In this document: piece after piece, positions 10,940 to 22,269 of the stretch
How the letters are laid out: every line of letters begins with the position of its first letter
Numbering within the stretch: the first letter of the stretch is position 1
NCBI GenBank assembly: GCA_039619475.1
Contig: CM077116.1
Span: forward strand, 302,044,464 to 302,108,463
Direction: 5' to 3'
DNA from: Icerya purchasi
Lineage: Eukaryota > Arthropoda > Insecta > Hemiptera > Monophlebidae
Length of the DNA stretch: 64,000 bases
Made by a program: the position numbers and the translations under genes
The notes under the pieces: generated by a model
Told to the model about the DNA's origin: nothing
What the model saw: only the letters and a program-made list of their open reading frames with translations
The model's database searches: none

Positions 10940-12660
10940 TAAAACTGGGAAACATATTACCATCTCGATATGATGTTGACAATCACTATGCTAACAATGA
11001 AAACTACCCCACAAAGAACGTTACCTGTTTAAAATGCAATAAAATAGGATACTTACAAAAAATGAGCCGTTCATTGAAGTTTGCTGAAAAGGAATCGACA
11101 GATTCAAACGTTATCATTGCTCTACCGTTAAAATTGTTCGTACTACAAAATGATGATATCATTTTCTGCGTTTAGCCACCGAAGAAATTGTTACCTGTCT
11201 GGTCGGTAGCGTCCTATTTCGAACGTTCATCGATTGTTAAATCGGCAATTATAGGTCTAGACGTGCGGAGTTAACTAGAAAATAATGGGGTTTGGCATCA
11301 TCGTTTCATCTATAAACCGGACAAACGTGATGTTTCCTTGCCAATTCAATCCAATTTTCAATAATTTATGAAACTTCACATAATCCTTTGTCAGCTGTGA
11401 GGTAATTGCCGTTGCTCCAGAGCGGTTTTCTGTCATTTTTGGTAGAAACGATGTGTAAAAGCAGAGTCCACTGCTGCACATTGGTTTAAACACGGATCCA
11501 AAAGAACCAATCAATGAAGTACACACAGTTACTACTGAATCCAGTTCATTTAATAAGTTGCACAACTTTCAATTAGAATTACCCGTCAATAAAGAAGTTA
11601 CTTCAGTAATTGAACCGTTTCAACGAATTCCTTCTAATTTATAAACACACTAATACGAAAGAAGTCTACTAAGAACGCTGATGTTATCGGATCAATCAGT
11701 GGTTCTTCTTATTGAGTATCACGCCGACCGTACCTGTGCCAAAGAACGAAAAAGGAATACAGATTTGTTTTAATGACTCGCAAATGCTGCTATTCTAAAA
11801 GAAAACCAATTACTTACAACTACTGAAGGAACCAGAGACCAGTTACTATTACTTACAAATGCAGTCATGTTTAACAGGGAATTGATTTGAAAATAGTTTA
11901 CCATCTGATTGAGTTACGTGAAGATTCATGTGAAAATACTATATTCGGAGACACCGTTTGGCCTATTTCGCTACAAACCGCTGAATTTAGGTTTGAAATG
12001 TGATCTCGAGATGTTTGAAAAAATTATGAAAAATTTTGACGCGTCCATGTAACACGGCGTTCTTATCTCCTTAGACGATACTCTTATATATGGCCAGTTA
12101 AAAATGGGAACACAGCCGAAAACTTGCAGCAGTACTATATCGCAAGCGAGAACTTGAGTTTACGCTTACTGCCGAGAAATGCCGGTATTACAAGCCTGAA
12201 ATCACCTTTTTCGGTCATCAACTTGGATTTATCGAACCAAACCTAAATAAGGTTAAACCGGTACAAAATTTTCGTCCTTTGTCTACTATTTAAAAATTGC
12301 GAAGGTTTTTTTTTTTTCTTTCTGGTTCGGTTACCCCGATGGTAATTTACTCCGAATTTGTAGACCTCACTCGACCCGCTCCGGAAATCTGCAAGACAAA
12401 ACGTGTTTTTCTCTTGTGATCGTCTGTTAACCCAGCGAAAGTAAAAAAATTACTGTGTACTAAAACGAGTCTTGACTTTCTCGAACCATTTCGATCTTGA
12501 CGTACCATGTCATGGCTGATGCTTTACCAGTTTTTCTCGGGGCAGTACTTTTACAAGAAAAAGGTTCATCCATCCATACAATTCGTATTAGATCAAAGCC
12601 ATTCAGCAATTAAGCGTTTCTGTAATTAAATTGAGAAAGAAGCATTTAGTCGTCAGTCCA
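10940..12660 (+). pseudogene. Ty3/gypsy retrotransposon internal remnant (gag knuckle, RT, RNase H)
   Basis: Heavily decayed Ty3/gypsy interior. Near 11020-11080 a CCHC-type knuckle survives as CLKCNKIGYLQKMSRS, with His and the last Cys lost. From about 11700 the frame reads VPKKNGKIRICVNDSQM-like, the start of reverse transcriptase. At 11955-12080 it reads ETPFGLFRYKPLNLGLK...EMFEKIM...DDTLIYG, so the catalytic (Y/V)-X-DD box survives with its leading residues altered. At 12130-12250 it reads EFTLTAEKCRYYKPEITFFGHQLGFIEPN. Near 12535-12640 an RNase H-like stretch gives GAVLLQEKGSS and IEKEAF. Many stops and gaps break it. I found no LTRs or integrase nearby. Confidence 0.75.
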
Positions 12661-12669
12661 CAGTGTCAG

Positions 12670-13104
12670 TGGAGCGTTAGCACCATCCAAGAGGTGTTTG
12701 TGCGTTAGTGCTGTATAGCCGATGCACAGTCTTGTTAGAACAACGTCGTTACGTCTTGATGTCATGATAATGTTCCAGGACGCAGTAGTAGGTTTGGCTC
12801 TTCGCAGTTTATTTGTAAGCGACAATTTTATTTATATACCACAAATGCATTCTTTAAAAATGCTCATTTCTAATCTACACGAAACAGTTATTTAAAACCT
12901 GGCCGCGACGCTATCTATCATTTCAGTTTTATTTTTAACTTTTGTCTAATACTTTTATCAAATAATCTGATGAATAATAATCGATGTTCTCCATTACAAA
13001 ACCCAGCCTGGCTAAATTGCTTTCATTATACACTATTCATTACATTCATATTACCCTCCAGCTCAACAATACACAGTCATTAATATGTTATATACCTTAT
13101 AGCT

Positions 13105-13110
<6 letters not shown>
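12670..13110. other. Spacer after gypsy remnant
   Basis: No recognisable gene. The change in character at about 12655 may be the broken edge of the retrotransposon. Confidence 0.4.

Positions 13111-13152
<42 letters not shown>
13111..13152. repeat. (AT)n microsatellite
   Basis: About 20 AT dinucleotides followed by CGATATATGCATGCATG. Translated frames across it are artefacts. Confidence 0.9.
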
Positions 13153-13154
<2 letters not shown>

Positions 13155-13758
13155 ATATGCATGCATGTGTATCGATTATCAATACTTTTATTAATTATTG
13201 ACTTATTTTCAAACCAGAATATATTTATTTATATTAAATGTTAGCAGTTTTTTTTTTTTTTTTTTTTATTTAATGCTCTGAATCTGGTTCCGTGAAAATG
13301 AAACCAGTCGGTGAATTCATATTTATATAATTTAATTATTGTGTAAGCGCAGCTCAAATATATATTTGTTTGCACATCACGATGTCTGTGCGCTTGCAGA
13401 AGAATTGACTGTGGTTCGTCACTACCTCCCCACGCAATCATTAACGATTACTTCATTTCAATTATTTTTAATTTTTACTTGTCAACGTTACATATTTCGA
13501 CCTTAGCACTCCGATAGTTCTAGAACTATCGTGACGACAGGGTAAAGAAAACTAACGGCGGCGTGTCTTTTACGTCAAATAGATTTTGGTGCGTAGAAGA
13601 ACAACGGAAATCAATTTTCAACTTAAAAATTTGTACCGATGAAAAAATCACGCACCTAGTTTACCGTTCGTAGAATTTCGGTAAATGGACAATCTGGACA
13701 AAAACTTACGTTTACGTTGCCTAGAAGGAACTAAGGTAAAAACTAATTGCGTACTTAC

Positions 13759-13980
13759 TTCAGGTACCATACTGATTATTATCGCATTGGATACGGTAGC
13801 ATTTTCGTATTCGTCGGTTGCGGTGAGGTCGTGTTGGTTATGACTGTCTTTACTGTTTGTATTGTAATTTGACACATGGAACATAAGCCAAAAACAGAGT
13901 AACGTCGATAGCAAGACGGCATTCTGTAACCAGGATAAAAAACGACCTCGACGACAAACACTATACGAAGAGTTTGACAT
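13759..13980 (-). CDS. Mgat2: Mgat2 coding exon 1: cytoplasmic tail, signal anchor, stem
   Basis: Exon of 222 bases (74 codons) beginning with ATG at 13978-13980. An in-frame TGA lies 21 bases upstream of the ATG, which fixes the start. The peptide has a short basic tail (residues 1-18, including CRRGR), a hydrophobic anchor at about 20-36 (NAVLLSTLLCFWLMFHV) and a polar Asn/Ser/Asp-rich stem with an N-glycosylation sequon (ENATV). This is the type II layout of a Golgi glycosyltransferase. It ends GAA followed by a consensus GTAAGT donor at 13758, phase 0, matching the acceptor at 7534. A possible acceptor (TTACAATTTAG) about 50 bases upstream of the ATG suggests that a 5' UTR exon may lie further up. 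The link to exon 2 rests on phase, strand and topology. Confidence 0.72.
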
Positions 13981-13989
13981 TACTGGCGT

Positions 13990-14589
13990 GAACGCTTCTC
14001 ATCCAACTGCGTCGCCTAAATTGTAACGAAGAACGTGATTAGTTTTTTCGTCGTTAAAGATTAATTCAGGAAACGATTAAATCGTTTACACCTGTAATTA
14101 TTCAGTGGTTTTTTACATATAATCAGAAATGAAAATAAATAAATTCCGGATACGTAACCAATTTGCTACTACCCGTAAATCTACAATAGATGAACTGCCC
14201 TTAATAGAAAAAAAAAAAAAAGTATAAATTTAAGTACGTCAATTTAAAGAAACGCTTTCGGGCTATTTCGGGCTATATCGCGCCAGCTAATAATACAGAG
14301 TAACATGTGCGGTATGTTTTTCGTTCTGTTTGAGCGTATTTTGTGTTATTAGCTGACGATGTAGCCGGTTAAATTGAGGCGCTGAAATTTATTTAAATAT
14401 AAATTTATACTTATTTTCGTTTGTTATTATTAAGACGAACTTATTTTTATATTGGAAATTTCTTTTAATTTGCAACTTTTTTGGATTTATTACGTATAAC
14501 TACGTTAAACTTAAACTTTCTATGTCCAGTAGATGTTGCTGCATATTTTGATCATTTCAAGTAAATGTACACATATATGTGTGTATATA
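13990..14589. other. Upstream region of Mgat2 exon 1
   Basis: AT-rich with short GC islands. It would contain the 5' UTR, and possibly an intron or promoter, of Mgat2. I cannot place a TATA box or initiator with confidence. Confidence 0.4.
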
Positions 14590-14634
14590 CAAGGTTTGTT
14601 AAAAAAAAAATCGAACTTTTAAAATTAAGTCTGA

Positions 14635-14710
14635 ACCGTGTAAAATTTGATTTGAAACAAAATGAGGCTCTTACCGTGTAAAATTTGATTCGAAACATAA
14701 TGAGGCACTT
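14635..14710 (+). repeat. 38-bp tandem duplication in the mariner leader
   Basis: Two adjacent copies of a 38-base unit (14635-14672 and 14673-14710) begin ACCGTGTAAAATTTGATT and differ at three positions. The related element at 50756-51686 has only one such segment, so this is a later duplication. Confidence 0.85.
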
Positions 14711-15454
14711 ACTGTATTACGATAGTTTGATCAGTTAGTGAATAGATCGATCAAGTGAATACAGTGTTTCAAGAAGTAGTGAGCAAGTGAAAATGAAAGA
14801 TTTTTTTCGTTATAACATTAAATTTTGCTTTAACATTGGCAAATCTTTTTCTGAAACGTGAGCATTGCTTCAGCACGCTCACAAGGAGGACAGTACGAGC
14901 TGTGCACAATGTTACGAGTGGTTTACGCGTTTCAAATCGGGCAAATCACGGATCGACGAAAATGCTAAATCAGGACGACCCTCAACGTCAACAAATGATG
15001 AAAACACTGATGCTGTTCGATCTGTGATTCGTGGAAATCGTCGTTTAACTGTGCGGGAGGTTGCAGAAGAAGTCGGGATCAGCACTGGGTCGTGTCACAA
15101 AGCTTTAATAGAAAAACTTGGCATGCATCGCATCTCGGAAAAAATGGTGCCTTGATTGTTCACAAGCGAGCAAAAAGAAAGCCGTATTAACATTAGCCGA
15201 GAATTACTTCATCGTGCCAACAGCGACGAAAACTTTATGAAAACTATCATCACAGGTGATGAAACTTGGATTTACGGAGATATGACGTTGAAACGAAGGC
15301 GCAATCGTCACAATGGGGGTTAGTCAAAAAAAAAGCACGCATAAGTTGTTCAAACATAAAGTCCATGTTGATTGTTTTCTTTGACTATCGTGGAAACGTG
15401 TTTACCACCGTCCAAAAAGAAAAATGGTCTTCGCGTTTCTCCTACAGTAGTTGA

Positions 15455-16200
15455 GTAAGGATTTCAAATTTGAGTATAAATAACATTCCCGGTAGCAAAT
15501 ATTAAAAATACGGTTTCCAGTCTTGTCAATCAGATGCCATTTCTGGAAGTCCCAAAGCTTTATCATTGTAATTGATTTATTCCCTATCCGTTATTTACAC
15601 CACTTTTATTATATTATTCATTTATCCTTTAAACGGCCCATTTACCTATCCGCTAGTTTTGCCCGTGGCTTCACCCGTGTATTAACATCTGTTTAAATCT
15701 TTTATTTTTTCTCTTTTTTCATACAGGTGATTTCTGTATTTCCCCAGAAGCTTTATTTCCTGTATTTCCCAAAAATCTTTATTTCCTGTATTTCCCTAAA
15801 AGCTTTATTTCCTGTATCCCCTCTTTTTTAGAGAATATTACTAATATAATAATTAAAACAAACTTTTTAAGTAATTTTTGCAAAAGGTAACGGTAACGCT
15901 CAAAAGTTTTCACTCCCAATCGAAAAACATCGTATAAGTAATGTTAAGATACGTTCTATTTCCACCAGCGATAGCTTGTAAATGATACACACTATTGCGA
16001 TTTCAAATTAGTTTTCTTTATTCGAATTTACATTTCCGTAGTAATTAAAATTGATATTTTAATGTTTTATAAAAAACTATTTTTTTCCAAATTATGCTTC
16101 CCCATGGGGTAAATTATTAATATTTGAAGTTTTTTTTTTTTTATGGCGCGACTTTAGTTAACTATCAAGCCAGTAATATTTTAAGTTAATCAATTTTATG
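15455..16200. other. Non-mariner DNA inside the mariner element
   Basis: This segment separates the two mariner halves. It contains a 26-bp tandem array (15733-15822), and near its right edge at 15897-15945 a diverged second copy of the mariner stretch at 16205-16250 (CGCTC-AAAAGTTT-CACTCCC-CGAAAAAC-TCGTATAA). The direct repeat brackets about 300 bases, as an insertion or local duplication would leave. The inserted DNA itself is not recognised. Confidence 0.5.
15733..15822. repeat. 26-bp tandem repeat
   Basis: Three full units and one partial unit of CTGTATTTCCC followed by ARAAGCTTTATTTC, at 15733, 15760, 15786 and 15812. Confidence 0.8.
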
Positions 16201-16389
16201 TTGCTAAACGCTCGAAAAGTTTCACTCCCCAAGCGAAAAACGTCGTATAAGATGTTTTCACAACAAAAAACGATGGGACCGGTGCATAGCAAGGAAGGGG
16301 GAGTACTTTGAAAAAGACAAACATGTGTAAAATTGTAAGTATTACAATAAAGATTTTATGGCGAAAGTTCGGTCTTTTTTTGAACAGAC

Positions 16390-16393
<4 letters not shown>

Positions 16394-16449
<56 letters not shown>

Positions 16450-16451
16450 CA
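16394..16451. repeat. (AC)n(AT)n compound microsatellite
   Basis: About 16 AC units followed by about 12 AT units, directly at the mariner 3' end. The overlapping frames of Cys-Val or Thr-His repeats are artefacts. Confidence 0.9.
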
Positions 16452-17600
16452 TATAAATTTTTTATTAATCTCCGCTCGTTTCGTACACCAACTCACAGCG
16501 GGACTCCTTGACCTCTACGCTTCGATAGCACACACACGTTAAACTATCAGCAGTAGCGTTCTCAATTATTTCTGGCTATTGAAATATTTTACATTGAAAA
16601 TTACATTTCTATATTACGAAATAAAGAATCTAAAAAAGAAGACATCAAATATTTGCCCCAATTTTTTTTTTTTACATAGATATTTTAGGCTTCGCCGGTC
16701 ACAGGAAAACGTTAATTACAATAAATAAAATTCAGAATGCAATAATTTTGTGAAGAATTTTTAATTAATAAATACAATTAATGTCACTGGTTTGAGGTGG
16801 TCTCGAAGGCAATATTTTTACGTGATTAAATGGAGACCTTTCTATAAAAATTACGTATTTAATTTATTCAATATCGTTAATTACTTAAACATTTACCCAG
16901 TCAATACCTTTTCTTTTTGCGTTGTGCAAATGTTTTGCTATCATTGTTATTTCGCTATTTATTAATTATTTCTGTTTACCTTTGTTATAAAATTTTTTAT
17001 ACAATTATTTAGACCATTTGGCGCCACTTTCTCGTTCGTTCATTGGCTGCTCAGGCATACGCGTAATTAAATTCATGCATTCTCCTGTATTTTTTCCTGA
17101 TATGTTCAAAAATTATCAATTTTAAATTATTTTCGGCTAATATTTAAAAATAATTTAAAACCGGTAATTTCAAAAGATCGAAAATCAAGGAAAAATAATA
17201 CATTTCCTTAATTTATTTAAGCTCTCGATCTGTTTTTCTCCTTTTTCGATTTCCTGTTATATCTCTATTTCCGCATCGTCGGTCGCGTGGGTCAGTAACT
17301 GTTGTTCGACTATCGAAGCAAAGGGGATTGGCCGATATTGTTTTAAGTCAAACAGCATCAAATATTTTCACAACCTCTGCTGAAAATTACGGACAGATAT
17401 TATTATTGTATTTGTCACAAAACGAAATTGGCATAGATGCACAGAGAAAATAAATGTTCTTTATACTACAAATGGAAAAACCTATTTCTGCTGTACGGCT
17501 CAACCCGCTCAGCCACCCTTGGAGATGCATTTTTGTAGCACCTGCGACAGCTTTTCAAGTTCATATTTTATTTTTATATTCCATCAGATCATTACAATTA
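16452..17600. other. No recognisable gene
   Basis: AT-rich sequence with frequent stops in all frames and T-tracts near 16665. Nothing can be supported. Confidence 0.5.
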
Positions 17601-17605
17601 AAAAT

Positions 17606-17709
17606 ATAAAATCACAGATAACAGAAATATATTCGCAAATTCGCACACAAAATAGATCGACAACGATCTTGTAAATTTACGAATATATTTCTGTTATTTA
17701 TGTTTTTAC
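17606..17709. repeat. Imperfect hairpin (~35-bp stem)
   Basis: A left arm carrying CAGATAACAGAAATATATTCG pairs with a right arm carrying CGAATATATTTCTGTTATTTA. The loop of about 30 bases has its own small palindrome (GATCGACAACGATC). It could be a small palindromic transposon relic or a transcribed hairpin; neither is shown. Confidence 0.65.
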
Positions 17710-18058
17710 TTATTTGAACCGAATAAAAAGTTTTCTCGTGATGAGCCGAACATTAAATACCTACTCGATCAATAGTTTAGTGTTCTATTTCGCTCATACA
17801 TATTCATATTTAATACGCTTCTCTTCCAACAATCATTTAACTGTTCGGTTCCTCTTTTTACCTTCAATATTTCCTCTCGGAATAACATTCAAATTTTTCA
17901 TATAAAATACATATTTATAAGTTTGTTGTCTAAATTTTGGCTTCGCTGTTTTATCAAATTTTTCTTAAGCTAAAATTTATTCACTTCCTGTTGTCATTAT
18001 ATATTTCCGGATTTTTTATGACAAATCTTAATACGTTTCCTCTTCTAGTATCTCGTTT

Positions 18059-18103
18059 CGATATATTCGATATATGCGATATATTCGATATATTCGATAT
18101 ATT
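18059..18103. repeat. 9-bp tandem repeat (CGATATATT)5
   Basis: Five head-to-tail units, one with a T-to-G change. The Ile-Phe-Asp reading is an artefact of the repeat. Confidence 0.9.
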
Positions 18104-18244
18104 CTTTCTTTTATTACTTATTATTCATTTCGAACGCTTTAATCTGTCCATCTATCGATACACACATCAACACACATCTGTGTTTGCTCAACCATAAATA
18201 ATATTAATATAAATCTTTTACCATCCTGTTCGTTAATTATAGAA

Positions 18245-18366
18245 TATAGTAAGTTATAACAAATACAAATATAACAAACAAATTCAAGTATAAAATAATC
18301 GCTTACTTGCAATCATTTTATACTTAAATTTGTTTGTTACATTTGTATTTGTTATAACTTACTATA
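18245..18366. repeat. Near-perfect hairpin with ~52-bp stem
   Basis: ATAGTAAGTTATAACAAATA (18246 onward) through ATTCAAGTATAAAAT is mirrored by ATTTTATACTTAAATTTGTT through TATTTGTTATAACTTACTAT. The loop is about 18 bases. Only three or four mismatches are visible. No coding role is supported. Confidence 0.85.
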
Positions 18367-18369
18367 TAA

Positions 18370-20960
18370 AGAATATTAATGATATTTTTGTTAATAACAT
18401 AATTCCAGTGAAAATTTTGGTTTACTATTATCACCCATTCCCAAGTATTTATAAGACTGAACTACTTCTAATACGATTCGAACTTCTTATCATTTATTCC
18501 GCATTTATTCCGTAATTGTATATTATTACTTTCAGCCTACATATGTATAATATATGGATGTTTCTAATACAGATTTTTCCAGCGGATTTGTTAATTCTGC
18601 TATTTATTACTTACGATTTACGATTTATCCTATATAAATCTACCGCTGAACGTAAGCTCCCCCCCCCCCCAGTTTCTTCCACTCGTTGCGATTTTGCGTC
18701 TTCCTAATCCAATTCTTCCCACCGGCAGTTCTTATTATATCGTCCTCCTGTCAACGGTATTTTAGGTGTATTTGTTATTATTATTTTCACATTTTTAGTC
18801 TTAATCAAAATAGCGTTCGTTCGGTATACTTTTTTTTTCCCATTTCTTTGATATCTCTATGATGATGTATTTCTCATGAATTATATTTTTCAATGTTTCA
18901 CTTTCTCCTCAGAAACTGATATTAAATTCCATCGCTGTCCATCACTGTGCAATTTGATATCTTCGTTAATTAACGAAAGCTTTCGAATCTACAGTCAACT
19001 CGCCGTTTGGGAAGCTGTAATCAGTAGTAGGGGCAGCGGAATTGGTGAAAAATCATTTTCTAAAAATTACAACAGAATGTTCACACCGCGCGACAAGTGT
19101 TGTAAGTTGAGCATACATCGAAACATTGCGGCAAGTGAAACAAATCAGATTAGTGCCCGCCAAATTGTAACAAATCAATCAGTAAGCAGAACTGAACGAT
19201 GAAAATAAATGCATCTGTCCGTCGCATTATTTACACATATCCGGTGGTGCGACATCCGTAATAAACGAGCTCATTCTTTTAGCCTAAATAGAAAACTTCA
19301 GTTTCGATCGTCACATTTTGTTACGAAACATTTTAAACGATTCGATTCTTACGACATGGTTCTGTGTTTAATCGTAAGAGAAAAATTAACAGAGCATCTC
19401 TCAAGAGATACACAATCTACGATATCACTTGATGGTAGATTACGATTAAAAAACCGAATCTGTTATTTCATTTACTTTACACTTTTAATCGATCCTTTCC
19501 GCCCTGACAACCCTATCAATTCACGACATTTCCGAATCGCATAATGTTGCACGATTTTGCTCGCCGTGAGTATTCATTAAAAGTAGACAAACCTCTCCAA
19601 GATCATCACTCTTTTCAGCGATATAATTTTATCTGAAAGATCGGAATTCGCGCTCCGATTAGGTATTTTGACTTAAAGCCAGCAATCTCCAAATTTATCC
19701 AACAAACGCAATTGCCATAATTAATTTTTTTGGGCGGACTTCATGAAAAAAATGCATATACATTACCTTTATATTTGTGTATGTGTGCGTGCGTGTACTC
19801 GCATGAATGGGAAAAAGACGTTGAAAATTTATTATTTGGGAAGAAAAATGTTTAAAAATTTGATGCGATAAAAGCTTATCAATTATTTTTTGTTTTTTAT
19901 TTGATCATGACCATTTTCAAAATATTCGTATTTTTCTTCGAGTCCTATTTGCTCCATTAATAGCATTGTTGGGAAGTGTTTTGTATAAATTTACTATGTA
20001 TTTTATATGTACTGCCAACCGATGCATGTTCAAGAATCTACTTCTTCATATTCACATTTATTATCTACTGTTATTTTTAATTTATGTTGATTTATTGGTG
20101 TTCTGTTAATCTTAACCACACGTCGAATAAATTGGTGTTTGTAAAATGCGAATACGGTATATTGTCTAATGGCTGTTTTAGATCCGCACCATTTTAGTAG
20201 GTGTTTTGAGCAAAAAGTGAACTATGAATCAGTTTAAACACAGTTAGTCTCTTTGTTCGTCAGTCAGTTTCAGTTTAGTCGATCTTACCGGTGAATCAAT
20301 TTTTTTACAAATCACGTTTGTAATTTGGATATCGGCCAGTTTGTTATTATCGCGCTCGCCGCGGTTAATTATCGAAATTTTTAATTTTTTTACCTGGATA
20401 AAAATTCCACGTGTATTTTTTTTTCCCCATTATCGGAGCGCTAACGACACCGACTCGAGTTTCTGAGAAATACAAAACTTATTTCACAGGCCAACGATCG
20501 TAAGGATGCAGATAGGCGATAAACAGACATAAAGAGGATACAAAAAATTCACTTCATCGGCCTGCCAAAACAAACACGCCAGCAAGGAAAATATTAATTT
20601 CACTTATTCTCGGAATAGGGAAACCGAAATTAATCGTATGGGCTCCCAAATAGATGTTCTCGAAAGGAAACTGAAAATTTGAAGTCATCTACAGCTCCCG
20701 GTTAATTTCCTATAAATTATATACCAAAATATCTATAGTATTTCTGTCATATTTATTTTTCTATATTTTTATAATTTCTGTAATTTAAATAATTTTTATA
20801 ATTTCTGTAATTTATATAATTTCTATAATCCGTAAATACTTGTCTAATTAGTTATTCTTGCCGTGAAATATTATAAAATATTTAAATACTGCTTTACTCC
20901 CAGCGTGTTTTGTAATTAACATTATTTCTTCGTTCGACTAGAGCACTGCATCAGGTTTAT
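18370..20960. other. No gene supported
   Basis: Frames of 86-111 residues occur here, for example 18876-19202 and 19209-19544 on +. They lack domains, start in poor context and have no matched splice sites. A C-tract lies at 18660-18670. A short block at 20590-20680 could encode a charged helix (ETEINRMGSQIDVLERKL), but it is too short to call. Confidence 0.4.
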
Positions 20961-22250
20961 CTTCGTTTACTCTTGATTCATCTTTTTACAATCTTTAAGA
21001 AAAATTACAATACAACTTATCTTTTTTTTTTTTTTTTTTTTTTTCTATTCATCGCCCGGAACTCGTTAATCACTTCTTCTTTAATCGCTTGTTTCGTTAC
21101 TTTTCAATTTATCCATCTATCTTCCCCACAAAATTGGCGTCTCTTATTTTTCTAACTCTAACCATGTTTTTTTTTTTTTTTTACCTGCGCCTCGGCAATA
21201 CACCAAATATGACCACCGTTAATCAATATACATATACGATTTTCGTAAATATTCACTCAATGATCTATATAAATAAGTTATCAAATTTATTAAATGAACT
21301 AGGGGGAAAACAGGAAAAGAAACGAAAAAAAAGGAATAAAAACAAAAAGGCCAGAGAAAAACAAAAATACGAAACCAGAACAAAGGGAAGAGGAAGAAAA
21401 TTAGAGAAAGGAAACAGTCCTGTTCCAATCCACTTGGGAGTCAAATCTATTCTTGAGAACCGCAATTCGTATGAAATATACTCCGGTTAAATAAGTATAC
21501 GGTTTATATCTACAAGAACAAAATAACCAAGGTACGGCCACCACAATACAGTAGCGAATATATGCAATATATCGGACATATGCCGTTAGAGATTAACTCA
21601 TCAATAAAAGTGAGTCACACTACGTTCAAATCAACCGCAGCTGAAAAACAAACGGTCAATGTTCCCTCTAAAAGTGATACTACCATACTATTATGACTGA
21701 TACAATTCCCACTTGAAAGACCAAAATTCTACTACACTGAAAATGATCAGAATGCAGCCTGCAAATAATAATCGTTACAAATATACGAATTATTCCAGAC
21801 GGGACGCCTAGGGCAAGATGTGAAAAACCATAGCAACTATTTCTTTTACCGATATAATTGAATAAGAAGATAGCCAATCAGACCTGTTATTATTAATCTT
21901 CCCAAATAAGTCGGTTAACCGGATATTTTTAATATCATTTTTCCTTTATAAATTAACCTTTGATCTTTGATAGTTTCATCATTACTAAAATGTCCACTAA
22001 CTTTTCCTAGCCTCTGTCCGACGCCTTTTTGATAAATATAACGTCGATTATTTCGTGTTTTTTTCCCTCTTGTTCTAATATTGCGTCCTGCGCTTCTTCT
22101 ACCGATTGATAACAAAAACCCGAACAAGCAAGATCCTATTTTGGCCTTCTTCAGATTTTATCGGAGATATACATTTAGAAAAAGGCGTCATTGTAAAAAA
22201 CGAATTGAGACTATTTTTCTGAAAGCGCGACGTTGCAACCAGATTAAAAC
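20960..22250. other. Poly-T tracts and purine-rich stretch, no gene supported
   Basis: T-tracts lie at 21020-21045 and 21165-21182. A purine-rich run at 21300-21420 gives a Lys/Arg/Glu-rich frame on +. Low complexity explains these frames. Confidence 0.4.
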
Positions 22251-22269
22251 CGTCACAAAGAGCGTTCGG

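Larger units (their letters stand above)
7534..13758 (-). other. Mgat2 intron 1 (predicted, 6.2 kb)
   Basis: Bounded on the minus strand by a GTAAGT donor at 13758 and a TTTCGCAG acceptor ending at 7534. Both flanking exons are phase 0 here, so joining them keeps the frame. The intron contains a LINE 3' end and a Ty3/gypsy remnant, both on the + strand and so antisense to the gene. Confidence 0.65.
14590..16393 (+). mobile_element. Mariner-family DNA transposon, interrupted and inactive
   Basis: Flanked by TA at 14588-14589 and 16394-16395. Ends are CAAGGTTTGTTAAAAAAA and, reversed, CGAGGTCTGTTCAAAAAAA, the same TIR family as the element at 50756-51686. Transposase pieces on + start near 14865. 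Helix-turn-helix motifs at about 14895-15140 include CAQCYEWFTRFKSG, IRGNRRLTVREVAEEVGIS and KLGMHRIS. After a stop, positions 15155-15260 read EQKESRINISRELLHRAN and ITGDETWIYG, which holds the first catalytic Asp. Near 15270-15400 VETKAQSSQW and MLIVFFDYRGNV follow in another frame. Mariner similarity stops near 15455 and resumes only at about 16200 (the C-terminal end and 3' TIR), so foreign DNA replaces the middle, including the remaining catalytic Asp residues. Confidence 0.85.

Noticed and set aside
13648..13758. Continuation of the exon 1 frame beyond the GTAAGT donor
   Set aside because: The frame stays open for 36 codons by chance, but the consensus donor and the phase match with exon 2 indicate that this is intron.
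21089..21490. 133-residue + frame with a Lys/Arg-rich middle
   Set aside because: Purine-rich low-complexity DNA after a poly-T tract; composition-driven, no domain.
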